A DNA stretch of 64,000 nucleotides, taken from positions 496,001 to 560,000 of the forward strand of contig CAWBTX010000004.1 in the NCBI GenBank assembly GCA_963791905.1, written 5' to 3'. The stretch is from Gaiellasilicea sp963791905 (lineage in GTDB: Bacteria > Actinomycetota > Thermoleophilia > Gaiellales > Gaiellaceae). This document shows, piece by piece, positions 56,200 through 64,000 of the stretch (its first letter is position 1; the number at the start of each line of letters is the position of its first letter). The notes under the pieces were generated by a model that worked only from the letters and a program-made list of their open reading frames with translations, was not told the DNA's origin and ran no database searches. The position numbers and the translations under genes were made by a program.

Positions 56200-58206
56200 A
56201 TGGCCGACCTCAAGACATCCGCCGCCTACGAGCCCACCGGAGATCAGCCCACTGCGATCGCCGAGCTCTCGCGCTCGATTCAGGCCGGAGAGCGCTACCA
56301 GACGCTGCTCGGCGCCACCGGCACCGGCAAGACGGCCACGATGGCGTGGATCATCGAGCAGACCCAGCGGCCGGCGCTCGTGATCGCCCACAACAAGACG
56401 CTCGCCGCCCAGCTCTGCAACGAGTTCCGCGAGTTCTTCCCGCAGAACGCGGTCGAGTACTTCGTCTCCTACTACGACTACTACCAGCCCGAGGCGTACG
56501 TCCCGCAGGCCGACCTCTACATCGAGAAGGACAGCTCGCGGAACGACGACATCGACCGGCTGCGCCACGCCGCCACCTCGAACCTGCTCTCGCGGCGCGA
56601 CGTCGTCATCGTCGCCTCGGTGTCGTGCATCTACGGCCTCGGGTCGCCGGAGGAGTACGAGAAGCGCGTCGTCTTCCTCACGGTCGGCGAGGAGCTCGAC
56701 CGCGACGTGATGCTGCGGAAGCTGATCGACATCCAGTACGTCCGGAACGACACACTTCTCGGCCGCGGCCGCTTCCGCGTGAAGGGCGACGTGATCGAGA
56801 TCCAGCCGGCGTACTCGGAGACGGCCTACCGCGTCTCGATGTTCGGCGACGAGGTGGAGCAGATCACGCACTTCGACCCGCTCACGGGCGAGGTGTACGC
56901 GAGGCTCGACACGATCACCGTCTTCCCCGCGACGCAGTACGTGACGTCCAAGCCGACAATCGAGCGCGCCTACGACGAGATCAAGCACGAGCTCGAGCAG
57001 CAGGTGGCGATGTTCGAGTCGCAGGACCGGCTGCTCGAGGCGCACCGGATCCGCCAGCGCACCGAGTACGACCTCGAGATGATGCGCGAGCTCGGCTTCT
57101 GCAACGGGATCGAGAACTACTCGCGGATCCTGGACGGTCGGCCGCCGGGGTCGGCACCGCACACGCTGCTCGACTACTTCCCCTCGGACTACGTCGTCTT
57201 CGTGGACGAGTCGCATCAGACGGTGCCGCAGATCGGCGGCATGTACGAGGGTGACCGCTCGCGGAAGCAAACGCTCGTCGATCACGGCTTCCGGCTCCCG
57301 TCGGCCCTCGACAACCGGCCGCTGCGCTTCGACGAGTTCCTCGCGAAGGTGCCGCAGCTGCTGTTCGTCTCGGCGACGCCGGGGCCTTACGAGACGCGTC
57401 ATTCCAGCGTCATCGCCGAGCAGCTGATCCGGCCGACCTATCTCGTCGACCCCGAGGTCGAGCTGCGTCCGACGAAGAACCAGATCGACGACCTGCTGAA
57501 CGAGATCAGACGCCGCGCCGATGCAGGCGAGCGCGTGCTCGTGACGACGCTCACGAAGAAGATGTCGGAGGACCTGACGGACTACCTGCTCGAGTCGGGC
57601 GTGCGCGCTCGCTACCTGCACTCGGAGATCGACACGCTCGAGCGCATCCAGATCATCCGGGAGCTGCGCCTCGGTGAGTACGACGTGCTGGTCGGCATCA
57701 ACCTGCTCCGCGAAGGTCTCGACCTGCCGGAGGTCTCGCTCGTCGCCATCCTCGACGCCGACAAGGAGGGCTTCCTGCGCGGCAAGACCGCGCTCGTGCA
57801 GACGATCGGACGGGCGGCGCGCAACGTGAACGGCCGCGTGCTCCTGTACGCCGACAAGCTGACGGAGGCGATCAAGGGCGCGATGGACGAGACCGAGCGC
57901 CGGCGTGCGATCCAGCTCGCCTACAACGAGGAGAACGGGACGACGCCGCTCTCGATCACGAAGGGCGTCTCCGACATCGCCGAGTTCCTCCAGTTCGAGA
58001 ACCCGAACGTCCCCGGCCGGAAGCGCCGCGGCGCGGCGCAGGTGGAGGGGATGTCGCGCGACGACCTCGACAAGCTCGTGATCACGCTCGAGGAGGAGAT
58101 GTTCGCCGCCGCCGAGGAGCTTCGCTTCGAGTACGCGGCGAAGCTCCGCGACGAGATCAAGGAGCTGCGGCGCGAGCTGAGCGCGCTGGCCGAGGCGCCG
58201 GCGTAG
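56200..58206 (+). CDS. uvrB: UvrABC system protein B
   Basis: 668-residue DNA damage-recognition helicase of nucleotide excision repair. Walker A is GATGTGKTATM. The beta-hairpin region is YVSYYDYYQPEAYVPQ-like (FVSYYDYYQPEAYVPQAD), and SSRNDDIDRLRHAATSNLL follows. Helicase motif II is VVFVDESHQTVPQ, motif VI is QTIGRAARNVNG, and the C-terminal UVR motif (EEEMFAAAEELRFEYAAKLR) binds UvrC. The start was set at the ATG beginning MADLKTSAAYEP, the family N-terminus. Complete, with no anomaly. Confidence 0.97.
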   Translation: MADLKTSAAYEPTGDQPTAIAELSRSIQAGERYQTLLGATGTGKTATMAWIIEQTQRPALVIAHNKTLAAQLCNEFREFFPQNAVEYFVSYYDYYQPEAYVPQADLYIEKDSSRNDDIDRLRHAATSNLLSRRDVVIVASVSCIYGLGSPEEYEKRVVFLTVGEELDRDVMLRKLIDIQYVRNDTLLGRGRFRVKGDVIEIQPAYSETAYRVSMFGDEVEQITHFDPLTGEVYARLDTITVFPATQYVTSKPTIERAYDEIKHELEQQVAMFESQDRLLEAHRIRQRTEYDLEMMRELGFCNGIENYSRILDGRPPGSAPHTLLDYFPSDYVVFVDESHQTVPQIGGMYEGDRSRKQTLVDHGFRLPSALDNRPLRFDEFLAKVPQLLFVSATPGPYETRHSSVIAEQLIRPTYLVDPEVELRPTKNQIDDLLNEIRRRADAGERVLVTTLTKKMSEDLTDYLLESGVRARYLHSEIDTLERIQIIRELRLGEYDVLVGINLLREGLDLPEVSLVAILDADKEGFLRGKTALVQTIGRAARNVNGRVLLYADKLTEAIKGAMDETERRRAIQLAYNEENGTTPLSITKGVSDIAEFLQFENPNVPGRKRRGAAQVEGMSRDDLDKLVITLEEEMFAAAEELRFEYAAKLRDEIKELRRELSALAEAPA

Positions 58207-58212
58207 AACGAG

Positions 58213-58426
58213 TCACGCTTGGCCCGCCGTATTCGCTACTTCGGACGGGCCCTCGAAGATGTGGAAGCAGGTCTCGCTTCTCCGGAAAGACGATCGAGCG
58301 GACGTACGTCATCGGAACGCCCTCGCGGGTCGACTGCTCGGCAGCGAGGCGCGCGCGCTCGGCGGCCGCGGCGAGCCCGTCTGGACCACGGACGGGCACG
58401 CTGAGCTCGACGACGTAGCTCCTCAT
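58213..58426 (-). CDS. DUF4242-like small protein (one frameshift)
   Basis: 70 residues when corrected. It begins MRSYVVELSVPVRGPDG, continues GVPMTYVRSIVFPE, and after one extra base (near 58278-58284) finishes ETCFHIFEGPSEVANTAGQA in the next frame. It parallels the DUF4242 protein at 15839 (HVPEDEICFFIFDAPSS), including the FPE/VPE plus acidic-Cys-Phe tract. The ATG overlaps the stop of the secreted-protein gene upstream (ATGA), so it is in the same operon. Too short for most gene callers in its broken state. Function unknown. Confidence 0.65.
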
Positions 58427-58912
58427 GTCAGGATCAGGAACTCCGTCAGCTGCGGATGCGGCGTGAAGTCGGGATCGATGCGGATCGGGCCGCCGCCCAC
58501 CAGCCAACCAGAGGCGCCGGCATACCGCCCGGTACCGCCCACGACTGTGCCGCTGATCGTGTGCAGCGCGAACGAGAAGTCGCTGTTGTAGCGGTAGATC
58601 AGCCTGGCCGCGACCACAACCGTCCCTTCTCGGAAGGAGAACGTCTGCCGTGCGGTCTCCGTCACGGTGCAGTTTTGCGGGCACTCGATGTCGCGTTTCT
58701 GGCACACAATTCTCGGCTTCGCCGAGAGTCGCTCCTCTCAGCGACCGTAGCTGCGCCACGCCGCCACCTTCCGGACACCTGAGGGTCGGGTCGAAACCCA
58801 TCGGCGTGTCGACGATGCGAAAGACGATGGCCTCTGGTGTGGCCGTCGACGCCGCGGCGCTGCTGCCGAGCACAGCCGCTGCGAGCGTGACGAGTAGCAA
58901 CGATCTGAACAT
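58423..58912 (-). CDS. Small secreted protein, possible allene-oxide-cyclase-like barrel (one frameshift)
   Basis: 162 residues when corrected. Signal peptide FRSLLLVTLAAAVLGSSAAA, then TPEAIVFRIVDTPMGFDP. After one extra base (between about 58720 and 58740) come VCQKRDIECPQNCTVTETA with cysteines likely to form disulfides, SFREGTVVVAARLIYRY and SGTVVGGTGRYAGASGWLVG. This last tract resembles dirigent/AOC-like barrels. RBS AAGGGGG is before the ATG. It lies between the LAL regulator and the DUF4242 gene. No function can be given. Confidence 0.6.
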
Positions 58913-58938
58913 GAGATCCCCCTTGCGTTGGCTTACGG

Positions 58939-58969
58939 CGACGCTAGAGAACCTCGGCGGGGATCGAAA
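58939..58969 (-). promoter_or_regulatory. Putative promoter downstream of the second LAL gene
   Basis: Read on the - strand: TTTC, 19 bases, TAGCGTCG, then the RBS and start of the secreted-protein gene. It has the same spacing and boxes as 15803-15833, which also follows a LAL gene and precedes a DUF4242 operon. It lies in the 76-base gap after the LAL stop. Confidence 0.4.
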
Positions 58970-58988
58970 GTGGGGAAATCCCCTCGGT

Positions 58989-61766
58989 TTACCGGGAGCC
59001 GAGCTCGCGCGCGAGCTGGCGCCGCGAGCGGACTCCGACCTTCGCGTAGATCCGCGTCAGGTGCTTCTCGACCGTCTTGGCGCTGATGAACAGCGAGTCG
59101 GCAACTTCGCGATTCGTGTGTCCCGCGGCGACGAGACTCGCGATCTGCTGCTCGGTCGGCGTCAGCCCGTCGGGGGCCGGTGCGCGTCCGCCGATTCGCG
59201 CGAGCTCCGCGCTCACGCGAGCTGACCACAGGGGTGCCGGGATCTGGTCGCACTGCGCCAGTGCCCGTTCGAGGGCATCGCGCGCCGGTCTCTTTCGCTT
59301 TGACCGGCGGTGCACGACTCCGAGCGCGAGCAAGCTTCGGCCAAGCTCGAGCGGGCTCTCCAGGCGAGCGTGTTCCTCGAGCGCGCGTTCGAGGGCGTCG
59401 ACTGCTCCTTCGGCGTCGTGGGAGGCTGCCGCGAGGAGCCCGCGGCACCGGCCGGCAGTGGCCAGCGCCCACGGTCGGTCGAGCCGTCGTCCCTGCTGCT
59501 CGAGCTCTTCCAGCTGGAGAGCGGCCGTACCGAGCTCGCCGAGGCCGATCAATGCCTCGATTGCGTCGGCCGCGAAGCGGAACATCCCAGGCTCGCCGTA
59601 GCCGGCGTGCAGCGCGATCGTGCGAGCACGCGTGAGGTGCTTGTGAGCAGCTGCTAGGTCGCCGATCGAGAGCTCGAGGAAGCCGAGCGTCGCCAGGTGG
59701 CGCGTCGTGAGTCTGAGGTCGTCGGCCTCCTCGGCCAGAGCGAGCCCGGAGGTGGCCGCGCTTCGTGCTCCGTCAGTCCGCCCGAGGTGGGCATCGACGA
59801 GAGCGTCGAGGTAGAGAGATCGCGTCCGCAGCACCGGCTGCCCGGCACGCTGCGCGGTTTCGCGCAGCTCTCGGGCATATGTCTCTGCGAGTGGCAGGTT
59901 GCCCGCCCAGCACTCGAGCTCGCCGGCCTGGAAGAGGGCAGGTCCGAGCATTCCTTCTTCATGGCCTTGGCGCAGTTCCGTGATCAGCGCGGCGACCGCT
60001 GCACGCGCTGACGCGAAATCGTCCGAGTACTTCGCCCAGGTGACGAAGTACAGGCGGTGGTGCAGAAATGTCGGGTTGTTGGCTGCCGTTTCGTCTCGTA
60101 ACGGGCTGAGAATGGCTGCAGTCGCCGTCGGATCGCCGACGCCCATCTGGAACTGGACGGTGGCGAGATCGACGCGGGTGTCGGCGGCGAGCAGCTCATC
60201 GTCGAGCTCGTCGGCGAGGGCCAACGCCTTCTGAAAGTGGTCGCGCGAGCGGGTGAGACGGCCGTGCTGCGCCGACACCAGGCCGAGATCTCGCTCGATC
60301 AGTGCCTCGAGCGTCTGATCCGGACCCACCTCGTCGCGCGCGCGCCGGAGGAGCTCGTCTGCTTGGAGCCAACCCTCGCCAAGCGCCTCTGCCCGGGCGA
60401 GATGCCGAAGGACGCGCGCTCGCGTCGGGTCGGGTGCGAGTCCGCGGGCCAGTGCTTGCAGGAGCTCGCGGGCGCGGTCGGTCTCGCCGGCGGTCAGGTT
60501 GTGGTCGGCCGCGGCGAGCGTGCGCGTGACGATCGATTCCCGGTCGTCGGGGGACGTCAGTCTGAGCGCGTCTTCGGAGAAGGCCGCGGCGGCGTCCGGC
60601 GCGCCGCGGCCGTTTGCCCGGACGGCTGCGGCGTCGAGGAGCGTCGCGACGTCCTCGTCGGGCAGGCTCGTCGCCAGCGCGAGGTGGCGCGCTCGCTCTT
60701 CCAGCTCCGAAGCTGTGCGCGCCAGTCGTCGATGAATCTCGTGCCGCTGCGCGATGGACGCGTCGGCGTAGACGACCGAGCCGACGAGCGGGTGGGCGAA
60801 GCGCAGCCGCCCGCGATCGAGTGCCAGCACACCGGCGTCGACAGCCTGCTCCAGGTGGCGTCTCGTGTTGCGTGCATCGAGAGTCGACTCGACGAGTGGG
60901 ACGGTTGGGTGGGCCGCTGCGGCTACCACCAGCGACGCCTGACGCACACTCGCGGGTAAGAGCGCGAGCCGGTCGGCCAGCAGCTCGCGCAGGTTGTCTG
61001 GCACGGGCATCGGGTCGTTCGGCCGAACAGGCTCTCCACGTCGTAGAACCGCAGCTGCGAGCTCGAGCGCGAAGAACGGGTTTCCCCTCACGGCCTCCTC
61101 GAGCTGGGCGAGCGCGGGTCGCAGGAACGCGGTGCCGAGGCGGTACCGGAGCAGGCGGTCGAGTGCGTCGCTGTCCAGCGGGCCGACGAACACCTCCTCG
61201 ACCGAAAGCGCACGAAGCGGTTGCGGCGGCGCCTCCGCCTGTTCGCGGCGCCGAGCCGCCGCAACGACGGCGACCGGCACCGCCGTCAGCCGCCGGAGAG
61301 CGAAGTGCAGCGCATGGGCGGACGAGGCGTCGAGCCACTGGACATCGTCGATCGCCAGCACAACCGGCTGTCGGCGGGCGAGGGCCCGGACCGCGCTGAG
61401 GAAAGCGAGCGAGACGGCACGCCGGTCTGCTGTCTCGGTGTCTTCCGTACGAAGCAGAGCGTGCTCGAGCGCGCGGCGCTGCGACGTCGGAAGCTGCGGC
61501 AGCGCCTCGTCGACGACGTCGTCGAGGAGATCGCCGAGCGCCGAGTACGCGAGCTTCGTCTCCTGCTCGCCCGGCGTGCACGAGAGCACGATGTATCCCC
61601 GAGCCCGCGCCGACCGGAGCGCCTCGACCCAGAGTGTGGTCTTGCCGATCCCGGCCTCCCCCGACAACAGGACTGCTCCCGCTCCCTCCGGGACTCGATC
61701 GAGAAATTGCTCGAGCGCCGCCAGCTCTGTATCGCGGCCGAACAGGGCGTCCGCCGGCGCTGGCAT
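58989..61766 (-). CDS. LAL-type LuxR regulator with AAA ATPase domain
   Basis: Intact 925-residue homologue of the broken regulator at 13081. Start ALFGRDTELAALEQFLDRVP; Walker A SGEAGIGKTT; Walker B-like VVLAIDDVQWLD; RGNPFFALELA; a long TPR-like helical middle (450-850); HTH LTPTEQQIASLVAAGHTNRE ending VGVRSRRQLARELGSR. It acts as a transcription activator in other members of the family. The ATG directly abuts the stop of the upstream MBL-fold gene. Followed downstream by a promoter and the secreted/DUF4242 pair, its probable targets (inference). Confidence 0.9.
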   Translation of the reverse strand: MPAPADALFGRDTELAALEQFLDRVPEGAGAVLLSGEAGIGKTTLWVEALRSARARGYIVLSCTPGEQETKLAYSALGDLLDDVVDEALPQLPTSQRRALEHALLRTEDTETADRRAVSLAFLSAVRALARRQPVVLAIDDVQWLDASSAHALHFALRRLTAVPVAVVAAARRREQAEAPPQPLRALSVEEVFVGPLDSDALDRLLRYRLGTAFLRPALAQLEEAVRGNPFFALELAAAVLRRGEPVRPNDPMPVPDNLRELLADRLALLPASVRQASLVVAAAAHPTVPLVESTLDARNTRRHLEQAVDAGVLALDRGRLRFAHPLVGSVVYADASIAQRHEIHRRLARTASELEERARHLALATSLPDEDVATLLDAAAVRANGRGAPDAAAAFSEDALRLTSPDDRESIVTRTLAAADHNLTAGETDRARELLQALARGLAPDPTRARVLRHLARAEALGEGWLQADELLRRARDEVGPDQTLEALIERDLGLVSAQHGRLTRSRDHFQKALALADELDDELLAADTRVDLATVQFQMGVGDPTATAAILSPLRDETAANNPTFLHHRLYFVTWAKYSDDFASARAAVAALITELRQGHEEGMLGPALFQAGELECWAGNLPLAETYARELRETAQRAGQPVLRTRSLYLDALVDAHLGRTDGARSAATSGLALAEEADDLRLTTRHLATLGFLELSIGDLAAAHKHLTRARTIALHAGYGEPGMFRFAADAIEALIGLGELGTAALQLEELEQQGRRLDRPWALATAGRCRGLLAAASHDAEGAVDALERALEEHARLESPLELGRSLLALGVVHRRSKRKRPARDALERALAQCDQIPAPLWSARVSAELARIGGRAPAPDGLTPTEQQIASLVAAGHTNREVADSLFISAKTVEKHLTRIYAKVGVRSRRQLARELGSR

Positions 61767-62585
61767 CTAGCCGCAGGGCTGGAGTCGGAAGACGTCTCCG
61801 TCGCGCTCCACGAGCCCGGGACCGGGGATGTGCGCAGCCGCCACGACGGCACCCTCGTCGGCCGCACGCCCCAGGAAGGAACGTCGAGTCTCGACGACCT
61901 GGGCAGGATCGGGCTCGGCTGCCATGACCCAGGTGGGATGCCGGACATGCAGCTCGTGGACGACGACGTCGGCGAGGTAAAGCCCTTCCGCGCCGTTCGC
62001 GCCGAGCTCGACTATGAGCTGTCCCGGGGAGTGGCCGGGCGCCGCGAGGAGCCTGACGTCAGCGGTGACGTCCACGTCGCCGTCGACGTGCTCGATCAGG
62101 CCCGCAGTCTCCAGCGGCGGTAGTTGCTCGCGGGCGACCGCGGCCGCAGCGGGTGGTATTTGCGCGAGAGCCGCTTCGTCGGTCCAGAGGTCCCATTCGG
62201 CTCGCGAGATGAGGTGCCGAGCGCTCGCGAAGCGGGGCCGGCCCTCGACGCAGAGCCCGCCGATGTGGTCGAGGTGCGCGTGTGTGATGACGACGATGTC
62301 GACGTCGTCGACCTCGACTCCCTCGTCGCTCAGCGCCTCCCCGAGACGCCCCCCACTGCCGCCGAGCGGGTGTTCATAGCCCCCGATTCCGGAGTCGACC
62401 ATGATCAGGCCGGCTGAGGAGCGCACGAGCAGGCACTGGTAGGGGCTCTCGACGTGCTCGGCTCGACCGAGAGCTCGTTCGAGCTCGTGCGCGGGTGCGT
62501 TCGCGAAGACGAAGCTCGACGGTAGGCGCCCATGCCCGTCGACGATCAGGCTGCACTCCATCGATCCGAGGTGGAACCTCGTCAC
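61767..62585 (-). CDS. MBL-fold metallo-hydrolase
   Basis: 272 residues. Metal motif VITHAHLDHIGGL (HxHxDH), then LLAAPGHSPGQLIVEL with the third His, and LYLADVVVHE with the bridging Asp. This layout fits the AHL lactonase/hydrolase-type MBL group (quorum-quenching lactonases are among its relatives), but the substrate is not determinable. Start GTG 62585. Its stop TAG and the LAL start are back to back, so the enzyme and regulator form an operon. Confidence 0.85.
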   Translation of the reverse strand: MTRFHLGSMECSLIVDGHGRLPSSFVFANAPAHELERALGRAEHVESPYQCLLVRSSAGLIMVDSGIGGYEHPLGGSGGRLGEALSDEGVEVDDVDIVVITHAHLDHIGGLCVEGRPRFASARHLISRAEWDLWTDEAALAQIPPAAAAVAREQLPPLETAGLIEHVDGDVDVTADVRLLAAPGHSPGQLIVELGANGAEGLYLADVVVHELHVRHPTWVMAAEPDPAQVVETRRSFLGRAADEGAVVAAAHIPGPGLVERDGDVFRLQPCG

Positions 62586-62708
62586 GCCATCAGGCTTCTA
62601 CCATGAAACATCGGTCACGAGGACTCAAGCGCGAACCGATTGGAGCGTGCCGAGATGTCAGCGTGAGGCACCACGCCGGACGGCAGACGCTCGGGGGGCG
62701 AGTCGCGC

Positions 62709-63140
62709 TTAGGCTCGGCGCCAGGTGCCGACGAGCACGGCCGCACGCCCCGGGCATCGATCGCGCGCGGTCGAGAGGGTGAGCCTGCCGCCGGACATGT
62801 TCCACCGGTAGGTCGCCTTCTCGGTGCAGCGCCCGCCGCCCGTGACGAGGAGGTTGAGCATCGTCAGCGTGCCCGAGGCGCCCGCCGTCAGCTTGCCCGT
62901 GACCACGGCCTTCTTGCTCGAGCCGTTGAAGAGGCTCATGGCGCCGGAAGGCTTGACGTCGAACCGCCAGGGACCCGTGGCGACCTGCCCGCGACGCTTG
63001 GCGTCGGCCTCGGTGACGGTCCGCGACCAGGTGTCCACGATGGACGCCGGAGCGGCGTCTGCGCGGGCCGACCCGGCGGTCGGAAGGGCGAGTGCAGCGA
63101 TCGCTGCGAGCACGAGAGCGAACCACGTCGTCGGTTTCAC
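62709..63140 (-). CDS. Small secreted protein of unknown family
   Basis: 143 residues from GTG 63140 (VKPTTWFALVLAAIAALALP), or 149 from 63158. It has a clear signal peptide ending near GSARA, then a beta-rich chain with two cysteines (GGGRCTEKATYRW; ARDRCPGRAA) likely to form a disulfide. Lipocalin-like in pattern (YRWNMSGGRLTLS, GTWRRA), but I do not recognise a family. The 123 bases between it and the MBL gene hold nothing I can identify. Confidence 0.6.
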   Translation of the reverse strand: MKPTTWFALVLAAIAALALPTAGSARADAAPASIVDTWSRTVTEADAKRRGQVATGPWRFDVKPSGAMSLFNGSSKKAVVTGKLTAGASGTLTMLNLLVTGGGRCTEKATYRWNMSGGRLTLSTARDRCPGRAAVLVGTWRRA

Positions 63141-63178
63141 GGGCGAGAGGGTACACACAGAAACGGGGAGTTGGGGGC

Positions 63179-63190
63179 TAGTCTTTCGTC
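63179..63190 (+). promoter_or_regulatory. -10-like box 6 bases before the DUF2277 gene
   Basis: TAGTCT at 63179-63184, six bases, then ATG 63191, in the short divergent gap with the secreted-protein gene. It fits the leaderless pattern. Confidence 0.4.
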
Positions 63191-63472
63191 ATGTGCAGAA
63201 ACATCAAGACTCTTCACAACTTCGAGCCACCGGCGACCGAGGACGAGATCCGCGCGTCGGCGCTGCAGTACGTCCGCAAGCTGAGCGGGGCGACGAAGCC
63301 GTCGCGCGCGAACGAGGCCGTCTTCGAGCGTGCCGTCGAGGAGATCACCGCCGCGACACGGCGGCTGCTCGACGGCCTGCAGACGGCCGCGGCACCGCGC
63401 GACCGCGAGGTCGAGGCGGCGAAGGCCCGCAAGCGCGCCGCGGCGCGGTACGCGAGCCTGCCGACCGGTTAG
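63191..63472 (+). CDS. DUF2277 family protein
   Basis: 93 residues starting MCRNIKTLHNFEPPATEDEI, with ALQYVRKLSGATKPSRANEA and FERAVEEITAATRRLL. This N-terminal MCRNIKTL is highly conserved in DUF2277, a small helical family of unknown function found across many bacteria. Its TAG directly abuts the stop of the convergent carboxypeptidase gene (0-base gap). Confidence 0.85.
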   Translation: MCRNIKTLHNFEPPATEDEIRASALQYVRKLSGATKPSRANEAVFERAVEEITAATRRLLDGLQTAAAPRDREVEAAKARKRAAARYASLPTG

Positions 63473-64000
63473 CTACGCGGCTGCGGTCGCGCCCAGCTTC
63501 TCCTTGAGGTAGCGGATGTACGGCTGTGCGTCGATCGGCCCGCCGACGACGCGCTCGAGCGTCTCCTGCGGCGTGAACTTGCGGCCGAGCGCGTAGAGGT
63601 TCGTCCGCAGCCAGTCGTGCAGCTGCGTGAACTCGCCGCGCTCGAACTGGTCGTGGAGGTCCGGGATCTCCGACGAGACCTTCTCCCAGATCTGCACCGA
63701 CACGATGTTCCCGAGCGAGTACGTCGGGAAGTAGCCGAGCCCGCCGCCCGACCAGTGCACGTCCTGGAGAACGCCGACGCCGGTCGTCCGGGCAGGGGAT
63801 CCCGAAGTACTCCTCGAAGCGGGCCTTCCACACCTCCGGGAGCTCCTTGAGCGAGACCGTGCCGGCCATGATCTCCTGCTCGAGCTCGAAGCGCAGGATG
63901 ATGTGGAGGTTGTAGGTCGCCTCGTCCGCGTCGACCCGGATGTACGACGGCCTCACCCGGTTGATCGCGCCGAAGAACCGCTCCTGCTCGACGTCGGCGA
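63473..64000 (-). CDS. Carboxypeptidase Taq (M32 metallopeptidase), partial, one frameshift
   Basis: C-terminal part of an M32 carboxypeptidase; the start lies beyond the window. Visible are RVRPSYIRVDADEATYNLHI, LRFELEQEIMAGTVSLKELP and ARFEEYFGI. After one extra base near 63779-63784 come GVLQDVHWSGGGLGYFPTYS, LGNIVSVQIWEKV and the end LKEKLGATAAA. The catalytic HEXXH is further upstream and not visible. M32 enzymes remove C-terminal residues, often in a broad-specificity manner. The broken frame matches the other single-base insertions of the window. Confidence 0.88.

Noticed and set aside
59000..61700. Long + strand open frames opposite the second LAL gene
   Set aside because: Arg/Gly/Ala-rich shadow translations without family matches; the - strand frame is a complete LAL protein.
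62586..62708. Possible small gene or RNA between the MBL and secreted-protein genes
   Set aside because: No start with RBS, no hairpin of note, no recognisable RNA.

Overview
The window is about 64 kb of very GC-rich, densely coding bacterial DNA. Gene order, the large LuxR (LAL) regulators, the BTAD/SARP regulator, the GTG starts and the -10-like boxes placed just before start codons suggest an actinobacterium. Class Thermoleophilia (Gaiellales/Solirubrobacterales relatives) is my best guess; this is inference and no rRNA is present. No CRISPR array, rRNA, insertion sequence or prophage was recognised. One tRNA gene, tRNA-Leu(CAA), is present.

Layout. 1-13040 is a housekeeping run on the + strand: murJ (5' end cut off), lepA, hemW, hrcA, dnaJ, prmA, mtaB, a HIT protein, a YqeY protein, a Nudix hydrolase, phoH, ybeY, a DgkA-PAP2 fusion, cdd and era. 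13081-18357 holds a LAL regulator, a DUF4242 protein, a vanadium-haloperoxidase-like protein and a zinc metallopeptidase. 18411-21618 is deoC with an aldehyde dehydrogenase and a half-length companion that together look like a split ALDH16. 21621-28324 has a decayed alpha/beta hydrolase, a secreted BNR protein, a TrpC-like barrel, a glycosyltransferase broken by a palindromic repeat element, a probably PPi-dependent phosphofructokinase, an HDEA-repeat membrane protein and tRNA-Leu. 28504-33829 is a complete branched-chain amino acid ABC operon, followed by a membrane spermidine-synthase-like protein, a LarA-like protein and a broken acetyltransferase gene. 37982-43382 holds polA, rpsA, coaE and a lytic transglycosylase. 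43379-56126 is the most accessory part: a TetR/MFS pair, two related secreted proteins with an N,N-dimethylformamidase-like fold, an M23 peptidase, and between them a two-gene SARP-SIR2 / membrane-anchored nSTAND-WD40 module. 56200-64000 has uvrB, a second LAL/DUF4242 locus with an MBL-fold enzyme, small proteins and the 3' part of an M32 carboxypeptidase gene.

How genes work together. The conserved blocks are ordinary operons with many ATGA/GTGA overlaps. The most interesting unit is 48138-53723, a candidate sensor/effector system in which a DNA-binding SARP fused to a SIR2-like domain is translationally coupled to a STAND ATPase with about 14-15 WD40 repeats. Two unrelated loci repeat the arrangement LAL regulator followed by a DUF4242 protein, each with a similar promoter between them.

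Quality warning. Many conserved genes, including polA, livG, the STAND gene and the lytic transglycosylase, are each broken by one or two single-base insertions. This pattern points to uncorrected indel errors in the assembly more than to real gene loss. I give such genes as one feature spanning the corrected reading frame.
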